From the NCBI RefSeq assembly GCF_020216685.1, contig NZ_JAIWNS010000257.1, forward strand, positions 1 to 5,057: a DNA stretch of 5,057 nt, written 5' to 3'. Position numbers and translations under genes: made by a program. The DNA is from Methanospirillum hungatei. GTDB taxonomy: Archaea > Halobacteriota > Methanomicrobia > Methanomicrobiales > Methanospirillaceae. Below are positions 4,951-5,057 of this stretch, in pieces (position 1 is the stretch's first letter; every line of letters begins with the position of its first letter). The notes beneath the pieces were generated by a model, which ran no database searches, was not told the origin of the DNA, and saw only the letters and a list, made by a program, of their open reading frames with translations.

Positions 4951-5057
4951 CAGCAATTGTTGGAACAATCATTTTTAGGCATCTAGATACAGTAGTACAG
5001 GTGCTAGAGAGATATGAAACTATGATATAGCTCACATAGTGAATTGGATCTACTTTT
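4951..5057. other. Right flank of the IS, no supported gene
   Basis: The stretch holds a perfect palindrome ATTGTT-GG-AACAAT (4956-4969) directly beyond the IS end and a second imperfectly spaced one, ACTATG/CATAGT (5019-5040). A minus-strand frame is open across the whole flank into the IS end, but it has no recognisable protein features. Confidence 0.35.

Noticed and set aside
4928..5057. Minus-strand frame open across the right flank of the IS, possibly a gene cut by the insertion
   Set aside because: About 43 codons with no recognisable motif, and the window ends before a start. Too short to separate from chance.
1..5057. CRISPR array or larger defence operon
   Set aside because: No evenly spaced direct repeats and no cas, restriction or other multi-gene defence signatures are visible on either strand.

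Overview
The window looks archaeal, most likely from a methanogenic euryarchaeon of the Methanomicrobia. The evidence is indirect. TATA-like boxes sit about 25-35 bases upstream of a gene start and of a tRNA, and no bacterial -35/-10 pair is visible. A textbook archaeal GGTGA-type ribosome binding site is present. The tRNA gene lacks an encoded CCA. A stand-alone precorrin-2 dehydrogenase is present, an enzyme methanogens need for siroheme, haem and coenzyme F430. No rRNA or methanogenesis marker gene is present, so genus cannot be fixed from this window.

Layout: bases 1-419 (minus strand, cut by the window edge) hold the first 139 codons of precorrin-2 dehydrogenase. Transcribed away from it is a complete tRNA-Gly (anticodon GCC, 546-617) with a TATA-like box upstream and T-rich terminators downstream. 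This left part has a higher GC content and reads as chromosomal core. From about 650 rightward the sequence is mostly AT-richer and accessory in character.

The accessory part has three elements. (1) At 1164-1818 is a two-gene operon: an unrecognised 52-residue protein overlapping a PIN-domain (VapC-like) ribonuclease, which reads as a type II toxin-antitoxin pair. (2) At 2581-3116 is a DUF4258 protein overlapping by four bases a YgiT/MqsA-type zinc-finger protein, a second probable toxin-antitoxin module. (3) At 3269-4950 is a complete 1.68-kb insertion sequence of the IS66 family. It carries one transposase gene and no tnpA/tnpB (ISBst12-like), is bounded by a 15-bp inverted repeat matching at 14 of 15 positions, and its transposase is split by a single-base frameshift in a T5 tract.

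The spacers are large. 618-1163 holds terminators, a G-rich strip and a possible small minus-strand gene remnant. 1819-2580 holds no convincing gene but has a compact GC-rich hairpin. 4951-5057 holds only small palindromes. Overall this is a tRNA-flanked accessory strip collecting stability or defence modules and a decaying transposon. The least described item is the 52-residue partner of the PIN protein. I see no CRISPR array and no larger new system.
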